Assembly: GCF_900105515.1 (NCBI RefSeq)
Contig: NZ_FNSY01000001.1
Span: 3,596,001 to 3,660,000, forward strand
Length of the DNA stretch: 64,000 nt
Source of the DNA: Streptomyces sp. 2131.1
GTDB taxonomy: Bacteria > Actinomycetota > Actinomycetes > Streptomycetales > Streptomycetaceae
Direction of reading: 5' to 3'
Shown here in pieces: positions 8,771-16,626 of this stretch. Below the pieces are notes generated by a model. That model did not search any database and was not told the origin of the DNA. It worked only from the letters and a program-made list of their open reading frames with translations. How positions within the stretch are numbered: the stretch's first letter is position 1; each line of letters starts with the position of its first letter. The translations under genes and the position numbers were made by a program.

Positions 8771-8885
8771 TGTCCCCTACCCGCCCCTTCCCGTGACCGG
8801 GGGCGCCGTCCCCGGGCCCCCGGTCCTCAAACGCCGGACGGGCTGGGTGGGTGGGGCGCCGCCCCTGGACGGGTCCCCGGGGGCG
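8771..8885. repeat. Intergenic repeat-like element between trmH and paaN
   Basis: This GC-rich non-coding stretch holds 'CCTCAAACGCCGGACGGGCTG' type sequence at 8824-8844, flanked by potential hairpins (GGGGGCGCCG... and GGGGCGCCGCCCC). From memory, very similar sequences are scattered in intergenic spaces of many Streptomyces genomes, especially between convergent genes. It may also serve as the terminator for trmH and paaN. Only one copy is present in this window. Confidence 0.5.
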
Positions 8886-8892
8886 GGTGGTT

Positions 8893-10593
8893 CTAGTTCT
8901 GGCGGCGGACCTCGATGGTTCGGAAGCGGTTGGATACGAAGGCGCCGTCGCAGAGGGCTGCGTTGGCTGCGGGGTTGCCGCCTGAGCCGTGGTAGTCGGA
9001 GAAGGCCGCTGTCTGGTTGACGTAGACGCCGCCGGTGAGGTTCAGGGAGAGCTGGGCGGACTCGTCGAAGCAGACGTTCTCGATCGCGCGCTCGACCTCG
9101 GGGGACGTGGTGTACGCGCCTACCGTCATGGCGCCCTTCTCGCGGATCGTGCGGCGCAGCAGCTCCAGGGCGTCCGTCGTCGAGTCGACCGCGACGGCGA
9201 AGGAGACGGGGCCGAAGCACTCGGAGAGGTAGGGGGGCTCGTCCTGCGACTTGGCGGCGTCGAGCTTCACGATCACGGGGGTGCGGACGACGGCGTCCGG
9301 GAAGTCGGGGTTGGTGACCTCGCGTGAGGGCAGGGCCACGTCGCCCAGCTGGGACGCGGCGTCCAGGCGGGCCTTCACGTCCGGGTTGACCAGGGCGCCG
9401 AGCAGGCCGTTAGCCCGGGCGTCGTCGCCCAGAAGGCCGGTGACCGCGGCGGCGATGTCGCCCACCACGTCGTCGTACGTCTTGTCGCCGGCGTCCGTGG
9501 TGATGCCGGCCCGGGGGATGAGCACGTTCTGCGGGGTGGTGCACATCTGGCCGCTGTACAGGGAGAACGAGAACGCCAGGTTGGCGAGCATGCCGCGGTA
9601 GTCGTCGGTGGAGTCCACGACGACGGTGTTGACGCCGGCCTTCTCCGTGTAGACCTGGGCCTGGCGGGCGTTGGCCTCCAGCCAGTCGCCGAACTCCGTG
9701 GAGCCCGTGTAGTCGATGATCTTGATCTCGGGGCGGACCGCCAGGGTCTTGGCGATGCCCTCGCCCGGGCGCTCGGCGGCCAGGGCGACGAGGTTGGGGT
9801 CGAAGCCGGCCTCGGCCAGCACCTCGCGCGCCAGCCGGACCGTGAGGGCGAGCGGGAGCACCGCGCGGGGGTGGGGCTTGACCAGGACGGGGTTGCCCGT
9901 GGCGAGGGACGCGAAGAGGCCCGGGTAGCCGTTCCACGTCGGGAAGGTGTTGCAGCCGATCAGGAGCGAGATGCCGCGCCCGGCGGGGGTGAACGTCTTG
10001 TGCAGCGCGAGCGGGTCGCGCTTGCCCTGCGGCTTGGACCAGTCGGCGGTCCGGGGCGCGCGGAGCTGCTCCTCGTACGCGTAGGCGACGGCCTCCAGGC
10101 CGCGGTCCTGGGCGTGCGGGCCGCCGGCCTGGAACGCCATCATGAAGGCCTGGCCGCTGGTGTGCATCACGGCGTGGGCGAACTCGTGGGTGCGGGCGCT
10201 GATCCGCGCCAGGATCTCCAGACAGACCAGGGCCCTGGTCTCGGCGCCCGCGTCCCGCCAGGCGGGCATGCCCGCGCGCATCGCCGGGAGCAGCACGTCC
10301 AGGTCCGCGTGCGGGTACTCGACGGCGAGCTCGGGCCCGTACGGGGAGACCTCCCCGCCCGTCCAGCCGTCGGTGCCCGGCTGGCCGAGGTCGAGGCGGG
10401 TGTGCAGCACGGCGTCGAAGGCGGCCTTGCCCTCGGCGGCCCCGAGGCTACCGGGAGCGCCGCCCTCCCCGTACGCCTTCGGGTGCTCGGGGTGCGGGGA
10501 CCAGTAGTCCCGCGTGCGGATCGCTTCGAGGGCCCGGTCCAGCGTGGGGCGGTGCTTCTCGGACAGCAGGTGCGGGGAGAGCTCGGCGGCCAT
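8893..10593 (-). CDS. paaN: Phenylacetate degradation protein PaaN (aldehyde dehydrogenase)
   Basis: A 566-residue aldehyde dehydrogenase of the PaaN type, which oxidises the ring-opened semialdehyde intermediate of the phenylacetyl-CoA pathway. The catalytic cysteine is in 'LYSGQMCTTPQN' near residue 350, and 'GCNTFPTWNGYPGLFASLAT' lies in the cofactor-binding half. No MaoC-type hydratase domain follows, unlike the fused E. coli PaaZ; ring opening must be done by another protein. The ATG at 10593 begins 'MAAELSPHLL'; the open frame extends upstream but crosses the operator and divergent promoter. It is divergent from paaR and shares its operator region. Confidence 0.9.
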   Translation of the reverse strand: MAAELSPHLLSEKHRPTLDRALEAIRTRDYWSPHPEHPKAYGEGGAPGSLGAAEGKAAFDAVLHTRLDLGQPGTDGWTGGEVSPYGPELAVEYPHADLDVLLPAMRAGMPAWRDAGAETRALVCLEILARISARTHEFAHAVMHTSGQAFMMAFQAGGPHAQDRGLEAVAYAYEEQLRAPRTADWSKPQGKRDPLALHKTFTPAGRGISLLIGCNTFPTWNGYPGLFASLATGNPVLVKPHPRAVLPLALTVRLAREVLAEAGFDPNLVALAAERPGEGIAKTLAVRPEIKIIDYTGSTEFGDWLEANARQAQVYTEKAGVNTVVVDSTDDYRGMLANLAFSFSLYSGQMCTTPQNVLIPRAGITTDAGDKTYDDVVGDIAAAVTGLLGDDARANGLLGALVNPDVKARLDAASQLGDVALPSREVTNPDFPDAVVRTPVIVKLDAAKSQDEPPYLSECFGPVSFAVAVDSTTDALELLRRTIREKGAMTVGAYTTSPEVERAIENVCFDESAQLSLNLTGGVYVNQTAAFSDYHGSGGNPAANAALCDGAFVSNRFRTIEVRRQN

Positions 10594-10647
10594 GGCGGAC
10601 CAACTCCTCATCGAGCTGGGCGGGGACGGGCGGACAGAGTTAGAGTA

Positions 10648-10665
10648 ACCGAACGATCGGTCGGG
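10648..10665 (+). promoter_or_regulatory. PaaR-type operator between paaN and paaR
   Basis: ACCGAACGATCGGTCGGG is an imperfect 18-bp dyad located 54 bp upstream of the paaN start and 51 bp upstream of paaR. It matches the reverse complement of the paaA box (5850-5867) at 17 of 18 positions, so one regulator most likely controls both transcription units and itself. Confidence 0.78.
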
Positions 10666-10716
10666 ACAAGGGGGCCCACGAAACCTGTAGACAACTCGTA
10701 GGGGAGGATCGCGGAC

Positions 10717-11319
10717 ATGACCACGGCCAAGCGGGACACGTACACACCGGAGACACTGCTGACCGTCGCCGTCCGTGTCTTCAACGAGCGCGGCTACGAC
10801 GGCACGTCCATGGAGCACCTGTCGAAGGCGGCCGGCATCTCCAAGTCGTCCATCTACCACCACGTCGCGGGTAAGGAGGAGCTGCTGCGGCGTGCGGTCA
10901 GCCGGGCCCTCTACGGGCTGTTTGCGATCCTCGACGAGCCGGGGGCGACGCGGGGCCGCGCGGTCGAGCGGGTCGAGTACGTCACGCGCCGGACCGTCGA
11001 GGTGCTGATAGCCGAACTGCCCTACGTCACCCTGCTGCTGCGGGTGCGGGGCAACACGAAGACCGAGCGCTGGGCGCTGGAGCGGCGTCGCGAGTTCGAC
11101 CAGCGGGTGGCCGGACTGCTCAAGGCGGCCGTCGCGGACGGGGATCTCCGCTCCGACGTGGACATACGGCTCGCGACCCGGTTGCTGTTCGGGATGGTCA
11201 ACTCCCTGGTGGAGTGGTACCGGCCGCTGCCCGACGGGGGCGCGGAGGGCGAGAAGCTCGCCGACACCGTGGTGCAGCTGGCCTTCGACGGCATGAAGTC
11301 CGGTCCTGCGGGTCGTTGA
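10717..11319 (+). CDS. paaR: TetR family repressor of the phenylacetate genes (PaaR type)
   Basis: A 200-residue TetR regulator. The N-terminal helix-turn-helix is 'TSMEHLSKAAGISKSSIYHH' (about residues 30-49) and the rest is the helical ligand domain. The assignment to PaaR is inferred from its place divergent to paaN, the shared operator in that gap and the second copy of the operator at paaA. In known systems the inducer is phenylacetyl-CoA. The ATG at 10717 is preceded by GGGGAGGA at 10700-10707, a good ribosome binding site. It converges on the Lrp gene with only 24 bp between. Confidence 0.85.
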   Translation: MTTAKRDTYTPETLLTVAVRVFNERGYDGTSMEHLSKAAGISKSSIYHHVAGKEELLRRAVSRALYGLFAILDEPGATRGRAVERVEYVTRRTVEVLIAELPYVTLLLRVRGNTKTERWALERRREFDQRVAGLLKAAVADGDLRSDVDIRLATRLLFGMVNSLVEWYRPLPDGGAEGEKLADTVVQLAFDGMKSGPAGR

Positions 11320-11343
11320 CCGGCGCTTCCGCCCCGCGGGCGC

Positions 11344-11865
11344 TCAGTCGAGTTCGGTGGGGCGGTCCGGTCCCGGCGCCAGATCCGTTTCCTCGAACAC
11401 CAGCAGCGTTCGGGTGGACAGCACCTCCGGAATGGCCTGGATCCGGGTCAGCACCAGCTCGCGCAGCGTCCGGTTGTCCGGGGTGTGCACCAGGAGCAGT
11501 ACATCGAAGTCGCCGCTGACCAGGGCGATGTGCGTCGCTCCCGGCAGGGCCTGGAGCTGTTCGCGGACGGTCCGCCAGGAATTCTGGACGATCTTCAGCG
11601 TGATGTACGCGGAAGCGCCCTCTCCCGCCCGCTCGTGGTTCACACGTGCGCTGAAGCCCCGGATTACGCCGTCCTCGACGAGCCGGTTGATCCGGGCGTA
11701 GGCGTTGGCGCGCGAGACGTGGACGCGGTCGGCCACCGACCGTATCGAGGCGCGGCCGTCCGTCTGGAGCAGTCGCAGGATGGCGCGGTCGATCGAATCC
11801 AGCGGGCGCGCCGGAGGAACCCGGCCCGTCTCCTCGGCCCCGTCGGCCATTTGTTCAGCTGCCAT
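11344..11865 (-). CDS. Lrp/AsnC family regulator, probably BkdR type
   Basis: A 173-residue leucine-responsive-type regulator. Its helix-turn-helix occupies roughly residues 20-65 ('ASIRSVADRVHVSRANAYAR') and the RAM/AsnC ligand domain follows ('ALVSGDFDVLLLVHTPDNRT'). It is divergent from the first bkd operon, the classic arrangement of BkdR, which senses branched-chain amino acids and controls bkd genes. The ATG at 11865 is chosen because of GGGGAGG eight bases or so upstream; the open frame continues further but into the promoter region. Confidence 0.85.
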   Translation of the reverse strand: MAAEQMADGAEETGRVPPARPLDSIDRAILRLLQTDGRASIRSVADRVHVSRANAYARINRLVEDGVIRGFSARVNHERAGEGASAYITLKIVQNSWRTVREQLQALPGATHIALVSGDFDVLLLVHTPDNRTLRELVLTRIQAIPEVLSTRTLLVFEETDLAPGPDRPTELD

Positions 11866-11904
11866 GTTCCCGCGCCTCCCCGTCCTGGACGACCTGTTCC
11901 CATC

Positions 11905-11938
11905 CCAGGCTGTGGAGAACCGTTTGTCCACAGGCTGG
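11905..11938. promoter_or_regulatory. Long inverted repeat carrying two opposed DnaA-box-like sequences
   Basis: Arms CCAGGCTGTGGA and TCCACAGGCTGG (one mismatch in 12) flank a 10-nt spacer. The right side contains TTGTCCACA (11924-11932), the preferred Streptomyces DnaA box, and the left side reads TTCTCCACA on the minus strand (11911-11919), which also fits the degenerate consensus. It could instead be the operator of the adjacent Lrp regulator. Confidence 0.45.
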
Positions 11939-11966
11939 CGGTGCCTGTAGCCAAAATGCGCTCGCG

Positions 11967-11984
11967 ACCGAACAATCGGTAGGT
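11967..11984 (+). promoter_or_regulatory. Third, weaker PaaR-like box in front of the bkd operon
   Basis: ACCGAACAATCGGTAGGT matches the paaN/paaR box at 15 of 18 positions and its central 14 bases at 13 of 14. It lies 83 bp upstream of the E1alpha start and 102 bp upstream of the Lrp start. AT-rich sequence at 12006-12042 between box and gene may hold the bkd promoter. Confidence 0.5.
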
Positions 11985-12066
11985 GAGGCGCGCCACACCT
12001 GTGCCCCATGTCGTTTTCGATATATCACCATATGTCGACACCCCTCGATGCTCGGAGGTGCCTGTC

Positions 12067-13230
12067 ATGACGGTCCAAGAGCTGCCCGGTGCGGCCGCCT
12101 ACCGGCCCACGCCGCCCCCGGCCTGGAAGCCGCTCACCGATCCCGCGCCGCTGCTCCCGGACCCCGAGCCGTACCGGGTGCTCGGGACGGACGCCGTGGC
12201 CGACGTGGACCCCGAGCTGTTGCTGCGGCTCCACGCCGAGCTGGTGCGCGGGCGCCGGTACAACGCCCAGGCGACGGCCCTGACCAAGCAGGGCAGGCTG
12301 GCGGTCTACCCGTCGAGCACGGGCCAGGAGGCGTGCGAGATCGCGGCCGCCCTGGTCCTGGAGGAGCGCGACTGGCTCTTCCCCAGCTACCGCGACACGC
12401 TCGCGGCCGTGGCGAGGGGCCTGGACCCGGTCGAGGCGCTGACGCTGCTGCGTGGTGACCGGCACACCGGTTACGACCCGCGTGAGCACCGCATCGCCCC
12501 GCTCTGCACCCCGCTCGCCACCCAGTTGCCGCACGCGGTGGGGCTGGCCCACGCGGCCCGGCTCAAGGGTGACGACGTGGTCGCGCTGGCCATGGTCGGC
12601 GACGGCGGCACCAGCGAGGGCGATTTCCACGAGGCACTGAACTTCGCGGCCGTGTGGCGGGCCCCGGTGGTCTTCCTCGTGCAGAACAACGGCTTCGCCA
12701 TCTCCGTGCCCCTGGCCAAGCAGACGGCGGCGCCGTCCCTGGCGCACAAGGCCGTGGGGTACGGCATGCCCGGCCGTCTGGTCGACGGCAACGACGCGGC
12801 GGCGGTGCACCAGGTGCTCTCCGAGGCGGTCGAGCGGGCCAGGAGCGGCGGCGGTCCGACGCTCGTCGAGGCCGTCACGTACCGGATGGACGCCCATACC
12901 AACGCCGACGACGCGACCCGCTACCGCGGCGACAGCGAGGTCGAGGCGTGGCGTGACCACGACCCGGTCCAGCTCATGGAGCGCGAGCTGACCGCGCGCG
13001 GGCTGCTCGACGACGAAGGGGCGGAGGCGGCGCGGGCGGCCGCCGAGCGGATGGCGGCGGCGCTGCGCGAGCGGATGAACGTGGACCCGGTGCTCGACCC
13101 GATGGACCTCTTCACCCATGTGTACGCGGAGCAGACGGCGCAGTTGCGGGAGCAGGCGGCCCGGCTGCGCGAGGAACTGGCCGCGGAGAACGACGAGCAC
13201 GGCACGCACGACGGGGGAGCAGCACGATGA
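12067..13230 (+). CDS. bkdA: Branched-chain 2-oxoacid dehydrogenase E1 alpha subunit (first copy)
   Basis: A 387-residue thiamine diphosphate-dependent E1 alpha subunit. It decarboxylates 2-oxo acids from Val, Leu and Ile to feed branched acyl-CoA starters for fatty acids and polyketides. The ThDP motif runs from 'MVGDGGTSEGD' to 'VFLVQNN' (about residues 177-207), and the phosphorylation-loop-like 'YRMDAHTNADDATRYR' follows at about 277. The ATG at 12067 has GGAGG at 12055-12059. The gene overlaps E1 beta by 4 nt. A pyruvate or acetoin dehydrogenase is the alternative, but the E1 length and the divergent Lrp gene favour bkd. Confidence 0.88.
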   Translation: MTVQELPGAAAYRPTPPPAWKPLTDPAPLLPDPEPYRVLGTDAVADVDPELLLRLHAELVRGRRYNAQATALTKQGRLAVYPSSTGQEACEIAAALVLEERDWLFPSYRDTLAAVARGLDPVEALTLLRGDRHTGYDPREHRIAPLCTPLATQLPHAVGLAHAARLKGDDVVALAMVGDGGTSEGDFHEALNFAAVWRAPVVFLVQNNGFAISVPLAKQTAAPSLAHKAVGYGMPGRLVDGNDAAAVHQVLSEAVERARSGGGPTLVEAVTYRMDAHTNADDATRYRGDSEVEAWRDHDPVQLMERELTARGLLDDEGAEAARAAAERMAAALRERMNVDPVLDPMDLFTHVYAEQTAQLREQAARLREELAAENDEHGTHDGGAAR

Positions 13231-14258
13231 CCACGGCAGCGGCGACGGCCGGGGAGCGGACGGCGAAGGCCAAGCCCGCCACCATGGCACAGGCCCTGGG
13301 GCGCGCCCTGCGCGACTCGATGGCCGACGACCCCACGGTCCACGTCCTCGGCGAGGACGTCGGGACGCTCGGCGGGGTCTTCCGGATCACCGACGGCCTG
13401 GCGAAGGAGTTCGGCGACGAGCGCTGCACGGACACTCCGCTGGCCGAGGCGGGCATCCTCGGGGCGGCGGTCGGCATGGCGATGTACGGGCTGCGGCCCG
13501 TCGTCGAGATGCAGTTCGACGCCTTCGCCTATCCGGCGTTCGAGCAGCTCATCAGCCATGTCGCCAAGATGCGGAACCGGACCGGGGGCGCGATGCCGCT
13601 GCCGATCACCGTCCGGGTGCCGTACGGCGGCGGCATCGGGGGCGTAGAGCACCACAGCGACTCCTCGGAGGCGTACTACATGGCGACCCCCGGTCTCCAC
13701 GTCGTCACGCCGGCCACGGTCGAGGACGCGTACGGGCTGTTGCGGGCCTCGATCGCCTCGGACGATCCCGTGGTCTTCATGGAGCCGAAGCGGCTGTACT
13801 GGTCGAAGTCGGACTGGTCGCCCGAGCACCCCACCGCCGTGGAGCGCGTCGGCCGGGCGGTCGTACGCAGGCCCGGCCGCAGCGCCACCCTGATCACGTA
13901 CGGGCCGTCCCTGCCCGTCTGCATGGAGGCCGCGCAGGCCGCGGTCGAGGAGGGCTGGGACCTCGAAGTCGTCGATCTGCGCTCGCTGGTGCCGTTCGAC
14001 GACGAGACCGTCGCCGCCTCGGTCCGCCGCACCGGTCGCGCGGTCGTCGTCCACGAGTCCACCGGCTTCGGCGGGCCCGGCGGCGAGATCGCGGCCCGGA
14101 TCACCGAGCGGTGCTTCCACCACCTGGAGGCACCGGTGCTGCGGGTTGCCGGGTTCGACATCCCCTATCCGCCGCCGATGCAGGAGCGCCACCACCTTCC
14201 CGGTGTGGACCGGGTGCTCGACGCCGTCGCGCGGCTCCAGTGGGAGGCGGACAACTGA
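13227..14258 (+). CDS. bkdB: Branched-chain 2-oxoacid dehydrogenase E1 beta subunit (first copy)
   Basis: A 343-residue transketolase-type E1 beta subunit that completes the alpha2beta2 E1. Family landmarks are 'HVLGEDVGTLGGVFRITDGL' near residue 40, 'DTPLAEAGILGAAVGMA' near 70 and 'RVPYGGGIGGVEHHSDS'. It starts with ATG overlapping the E1 alpha stop and itself overlaps the E2 start by one base (TGATG). Compared with the copy at 33770 it has a 15-residue N-terminal extension. Confidence 0.9.
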   Translation: MTTAAATAGERTAKAKPATMAQALGRALRDSMADDPTVHVLGEDVGTLGGVFRITDGLAKEFGDERCTDTPLAEAGILGAAVGMAMYGLRPVVEMQFDAFAYPAFEQLISHVAKMRNRTGGAMPLPITVRVPYGGGIGGVEHHSDSSEAYYMATPGLHVVTPATVEDAYGLLRASIASDDPVVFMEPKRLYWSKSDWSPEHPTAVERVGRAVVRRPGRSATLITYGPSLPVCMEAAQAAVEEGWDLEVVDLRSLVPFDDETVAASVRRTGRAVVVHESTGFGGPGGEIAARITERCFHHLEAPVLRVAGFDIPYPPPMQERHHLPGVDRVLDAVARLQWEADN

Positions 14259-15670
14259 TGCCTCAGGTTCTTGAGTTCAAGCTGCCGGACCTCGGCGAGG
14301 GCCTGACCGAGGCCGAGATCGTGCGCTGGCTGGTGGAGGTCGGGGACGTCGTCGCCATCGACCAGCCGGTCGTCGAGGTCGAGACGGCCAAGGCGATGGT
14401 GGAGGTGCCCTGCCCGTACGGGGGTGTGGTCACCGCCCGCTTCGGCGACGAGGGCACGGAGCTCCCGGTCGGGGCGCCGCTGCTGACCGTGGCCGTCGGA
14501 TCGCCCGTCGACCCTTCCGGGGACGGCCCGGCCGCGGATTCCGGTACGGAGGATTCCGGGTCCGGGAACGTGCTGGTGGGGTACGGGACCGGGGCACCGC
14601 CCGTGCGGCGCCGGCGGGTACGGCCCCAGGGGGTGAAGGCGGCGGTCGCGGTGCCGGCGGCTCCCGAGGCTGTGGCGCCCGAGCCCGAGCCCGTCGCAGG
14701 GCCGGTCGCGGTCGTGTCCCCGCTCGTCCGCAGGCTGGCGCGGCAGCATGATCTGGATCTGCGCCGGCTCGCCGGGTCGGGTCCGGACGGGCTGATCCTG
14801 CGGGCCGACGTCGAGTCAGCGATCCGGTCGGCGGCCGATGCGCCCGCGCTGGAGTCCGTGGCGGAGCCTGCGGTGGCCCCCGCTGCCTCAGGGGCCTACG
14901 CGTCCCCCGTTTCCTCCGCGTCCTCCGCTTCCTCCGCGTCCCCCGTTTCCTCCGCGTCCTCCGCTTCCTCCGTTTCCGGCGGTGAGCGGGTCGCGCTGCG
15001 GGGTGTCCGGGGTGCGGTCGCCGACAAGCTGTCCCGCAGCCGGCGCGAGATTCCCGACGCCACCTGCTGGGTCGACGCCGATGCGACCGAACTGATGGCC
15101 GCGCGTGCCTCGATGAACAGCGTCTCCGGGGCCTCGAAGGTGTCCGTCCTCGCGCTCCTCGCCCGCATCTGCACGGCGGCCCTGGCCCGCTACCCCGAGC
15201 TCAACTCGACGGTGGACCAGGAGGCGCGCGAGATCGTACGGCTGCCGCAGGTCCACCTCGGATTCGCGGCGCAGACCGAACGCGGCCTGATCGTTCCCGT
15301 CGTCCGGGACGCCCACGAGGGCACCGCGGAGTCCATCGGTGCGGAGATCGCCCGGCTGACCGAGGCGGCCAGGACGGGGACGCTGACCCCGGCGCAGCTG
15401 ACCGGCGGCACGTTCACGCTCAACAACTACGGGGTGTTCGGTGTCGACGGTTCGACGCCGATCATCAACCACCCCGAGGCCGCGATGCTGGGCGTCGGCC
15501 GCATCGTCCCCAAGCCGTGGGTGCACGAGGGGCAGCTCGCCGTCCGCCAGGTCGTCCAGCTCTCCCTGACCTTCGACCACCGCGTCTGCGACGGCGGCAC
15601 CGCCGGGGGCTTCCTCCGGTACGTGGCGGACTGCGTGGAGCGGCCGGCGCTACTGCTGCGGAGTCTGTAG
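14258..15670 (+). CDS. bkdC: 2-oxoacid dehydrogenase E2, dihydrolipoyl acyltransferase (first copy)
   Basis: A 470-residue E2 core protein. A single lipoyl domain holds the lipoylated Lys in 'VETAKAMVEV' (about residue 44). A peripheral subunit-binding domain starts at about residue 150 ('VSPLVRRLARQHDLDL'). A Ser/Ala linker is built of repeats, and the catalytic domain ends with the 'FDHRVCDGG' active-site motif (HxxxDG). It transfers the acyl group to CoA. No E3 gene is present in the window, so a shared lipoamide dehydrogenase is assumed. It is the last gene of the operon. Confidence 0.9.
   Translation: MPQVLEFKLPDLGEGLTEAEIVRWLVEVGDVVAIDQPVVEVETAKAMVEVPCPYGGVVTARFGDEGTELPVGAPLLTVAVGSPVDPSGDGPAADSGTEDSGSGNVLVGYGTGAPPVRRRRVRPQGVKAAVAVPAAPEAVAPEPEPVAGPVAVVSPLVRRLARQHDLDLRRLAGSGPDGLILRADVESAIRSAADAPALESVAEPAVAPAASGAYASPVSSASSASSASPVSSASSASSVSGGERVALRGVRGAVADKLSRSRREIPDATCWVDADATELMAARASMNSVSGASKVSVLALLARICTAALARYPELNSTVDQEAREIVRLPQVHLGFAAQTERGLIVPVVRDAHEGTAESIGAEIARLTEAARTGTLTPAQLTGGTFTLNNYGVFGVDGSTPIINHPEAAMLGVGRIVPKPWVHEGQLAVRQVVQLSLTFDHRVCDGGTAGGFLRYVADCVERPALLLRSL
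14900..14971 (+). repeat. Perfect 36-bp tandem duplication in the E2 linker
   Basis: Two identical 36-bp units (14900-14935 and 14936-14971), each made of two related 18-mers (GCGTCCCCCGTTTCCTCC and GCGTCCTCCGCTTCCTCC). It encodes a Ser/Ala-rich flexible linker between the subunit-binding and catalytic domains. Confidence 0.9.
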
Positions 15671-15780
15671 GGCGGGCCCGGCTGGGCCCCGGTGGCCCCG
15701 GTGGCCGGAGCCCGGGCATCCCCGGTGGTCGGCAGGAGGCTGCCCGGACCACCGCCCGGCGGGGCCCGCATACTCGGGGC

Positions 15781-16626
15781 ATGACCGCCTACGACGCCAT
15801 TGTTCTCGCCGGAGGGGCCGCCAAGCGGCTCGGCGGTGCCGACAAGCCCGGGTTGCGGGTGGGCGGCCGGACCTTGCTCGACCGGGTCCTCGCCGCCTGC
15901 GCCGACGCCCGGGCCACCGTGGTGGTGGGGGACCGGCGGCCCACCATGCGCGCGGTGACCTGGGCGCGCGAAGTTCCGCAGGGCGGCGGGCCGTTGGCGG
16001 CGCTCGACGCGGGGGTGCGGCACACCTCCGCGGAGCGCCTGCTCGTGCTCTCCGCGGATCTGCCGTTCCTCGGCGCGGACACGGTCCGGGGCCTGCTGGC
16101 GGCCGCGGCGCGGGGCGAGGACGCCGACGGTGCCCTTTGCTGCGACGAGGACGGGCGCGAACAGCCGCTGGTCGCCGTCTACCGGGCCGAGCCGCTCCGC
16201 CGCGAACTCGCCCTTCTCGCCGCGGAACACGGCGGTCTGGCCGGGCTGCCGCTGCGACTGCTCACCGGGGAACTGACGCTGCGCCGGGTGCCGGCCGGTC
16301 CGCTCGCCTCGTTCGACTGCGACACCTGGGAGGACATCGCTTCGGCCCGGGCCCGGATCAGGGACCATGGGACGGTGCTGGACGAATGGATCACCGCAGT
16401 CAAGGAAGAGCTCGGCATCGAACTCGACGTCGACACCGCCCTCCTGCTCGACCTCGCCCGTGACGCCGCCCACGGCGTCGCCCGGCCCGCCGCGCCGCTG
16501 ACGACCTTCCTGGTCGGGTACGCGGCGGGGCGGGCGAGCGGCGACGGCCCCGAGGCGGTGGCCGAGGCCACCCGCAAGGCGGAGGCGCTGGCGCTCCGCT
16601 GGGCGGACGAGAACGAGACGCCGTGA
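15781..16626 (+). CDS. MobA-like nucleotidyltransferase with C-terminal DUF6457 domain
   Basis: A 281-residue fusion. The N-terminal about 190 residues resemble MobA, which attaches GMP to molybdopterin: 'VLAGGAAKRLGGADKP' is the nucleotide-binding loop, and 'VLSADLPFL' plus 'QPLVAVY' are further markers. The last about 85 residues ('LDEWITAVKEELGIELDVD' onwards) are a helical DUF6457-type domain of unknown role. It lies directly upstream of, and overlaps, a MoeA-like gene, which supports a molybdenum cofactor role. The ATG at 15781 begins the conserved strand; no strong ribosome binding site is seen. Confidence 0.85.
   Translation: MTAYDAIVLAGGAAKRLGGADKPGLRVGGRTLLDRVLAACADARATVVVGDRRPTMRAVTWAREVPQGGGPLAALDAGVRHTSAERLLVLSADLPFLGADTVRGLLAAAARGEDADGALCCDEDGREQPLVAVYRAEPLRRELALLAAEHGGLAGLPLRLLTGELTLRRVPAGPLASFDCDTWEDIASARARIRDHGTVLDEWITAVKEELGIELDVDTALLLDLARDAAHGVARPAAPLTTFLVGYAAGRASGDGPEAVAEATRKAEALALRWADENETP

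Noticed and set aside
10594..10863. N-terminal extension of PaaN into the divergent promoter
   Set aside because: It would run across the TetR operator and into the start of the paaR gene; the family N-terminus begins at the ATG at 10593.
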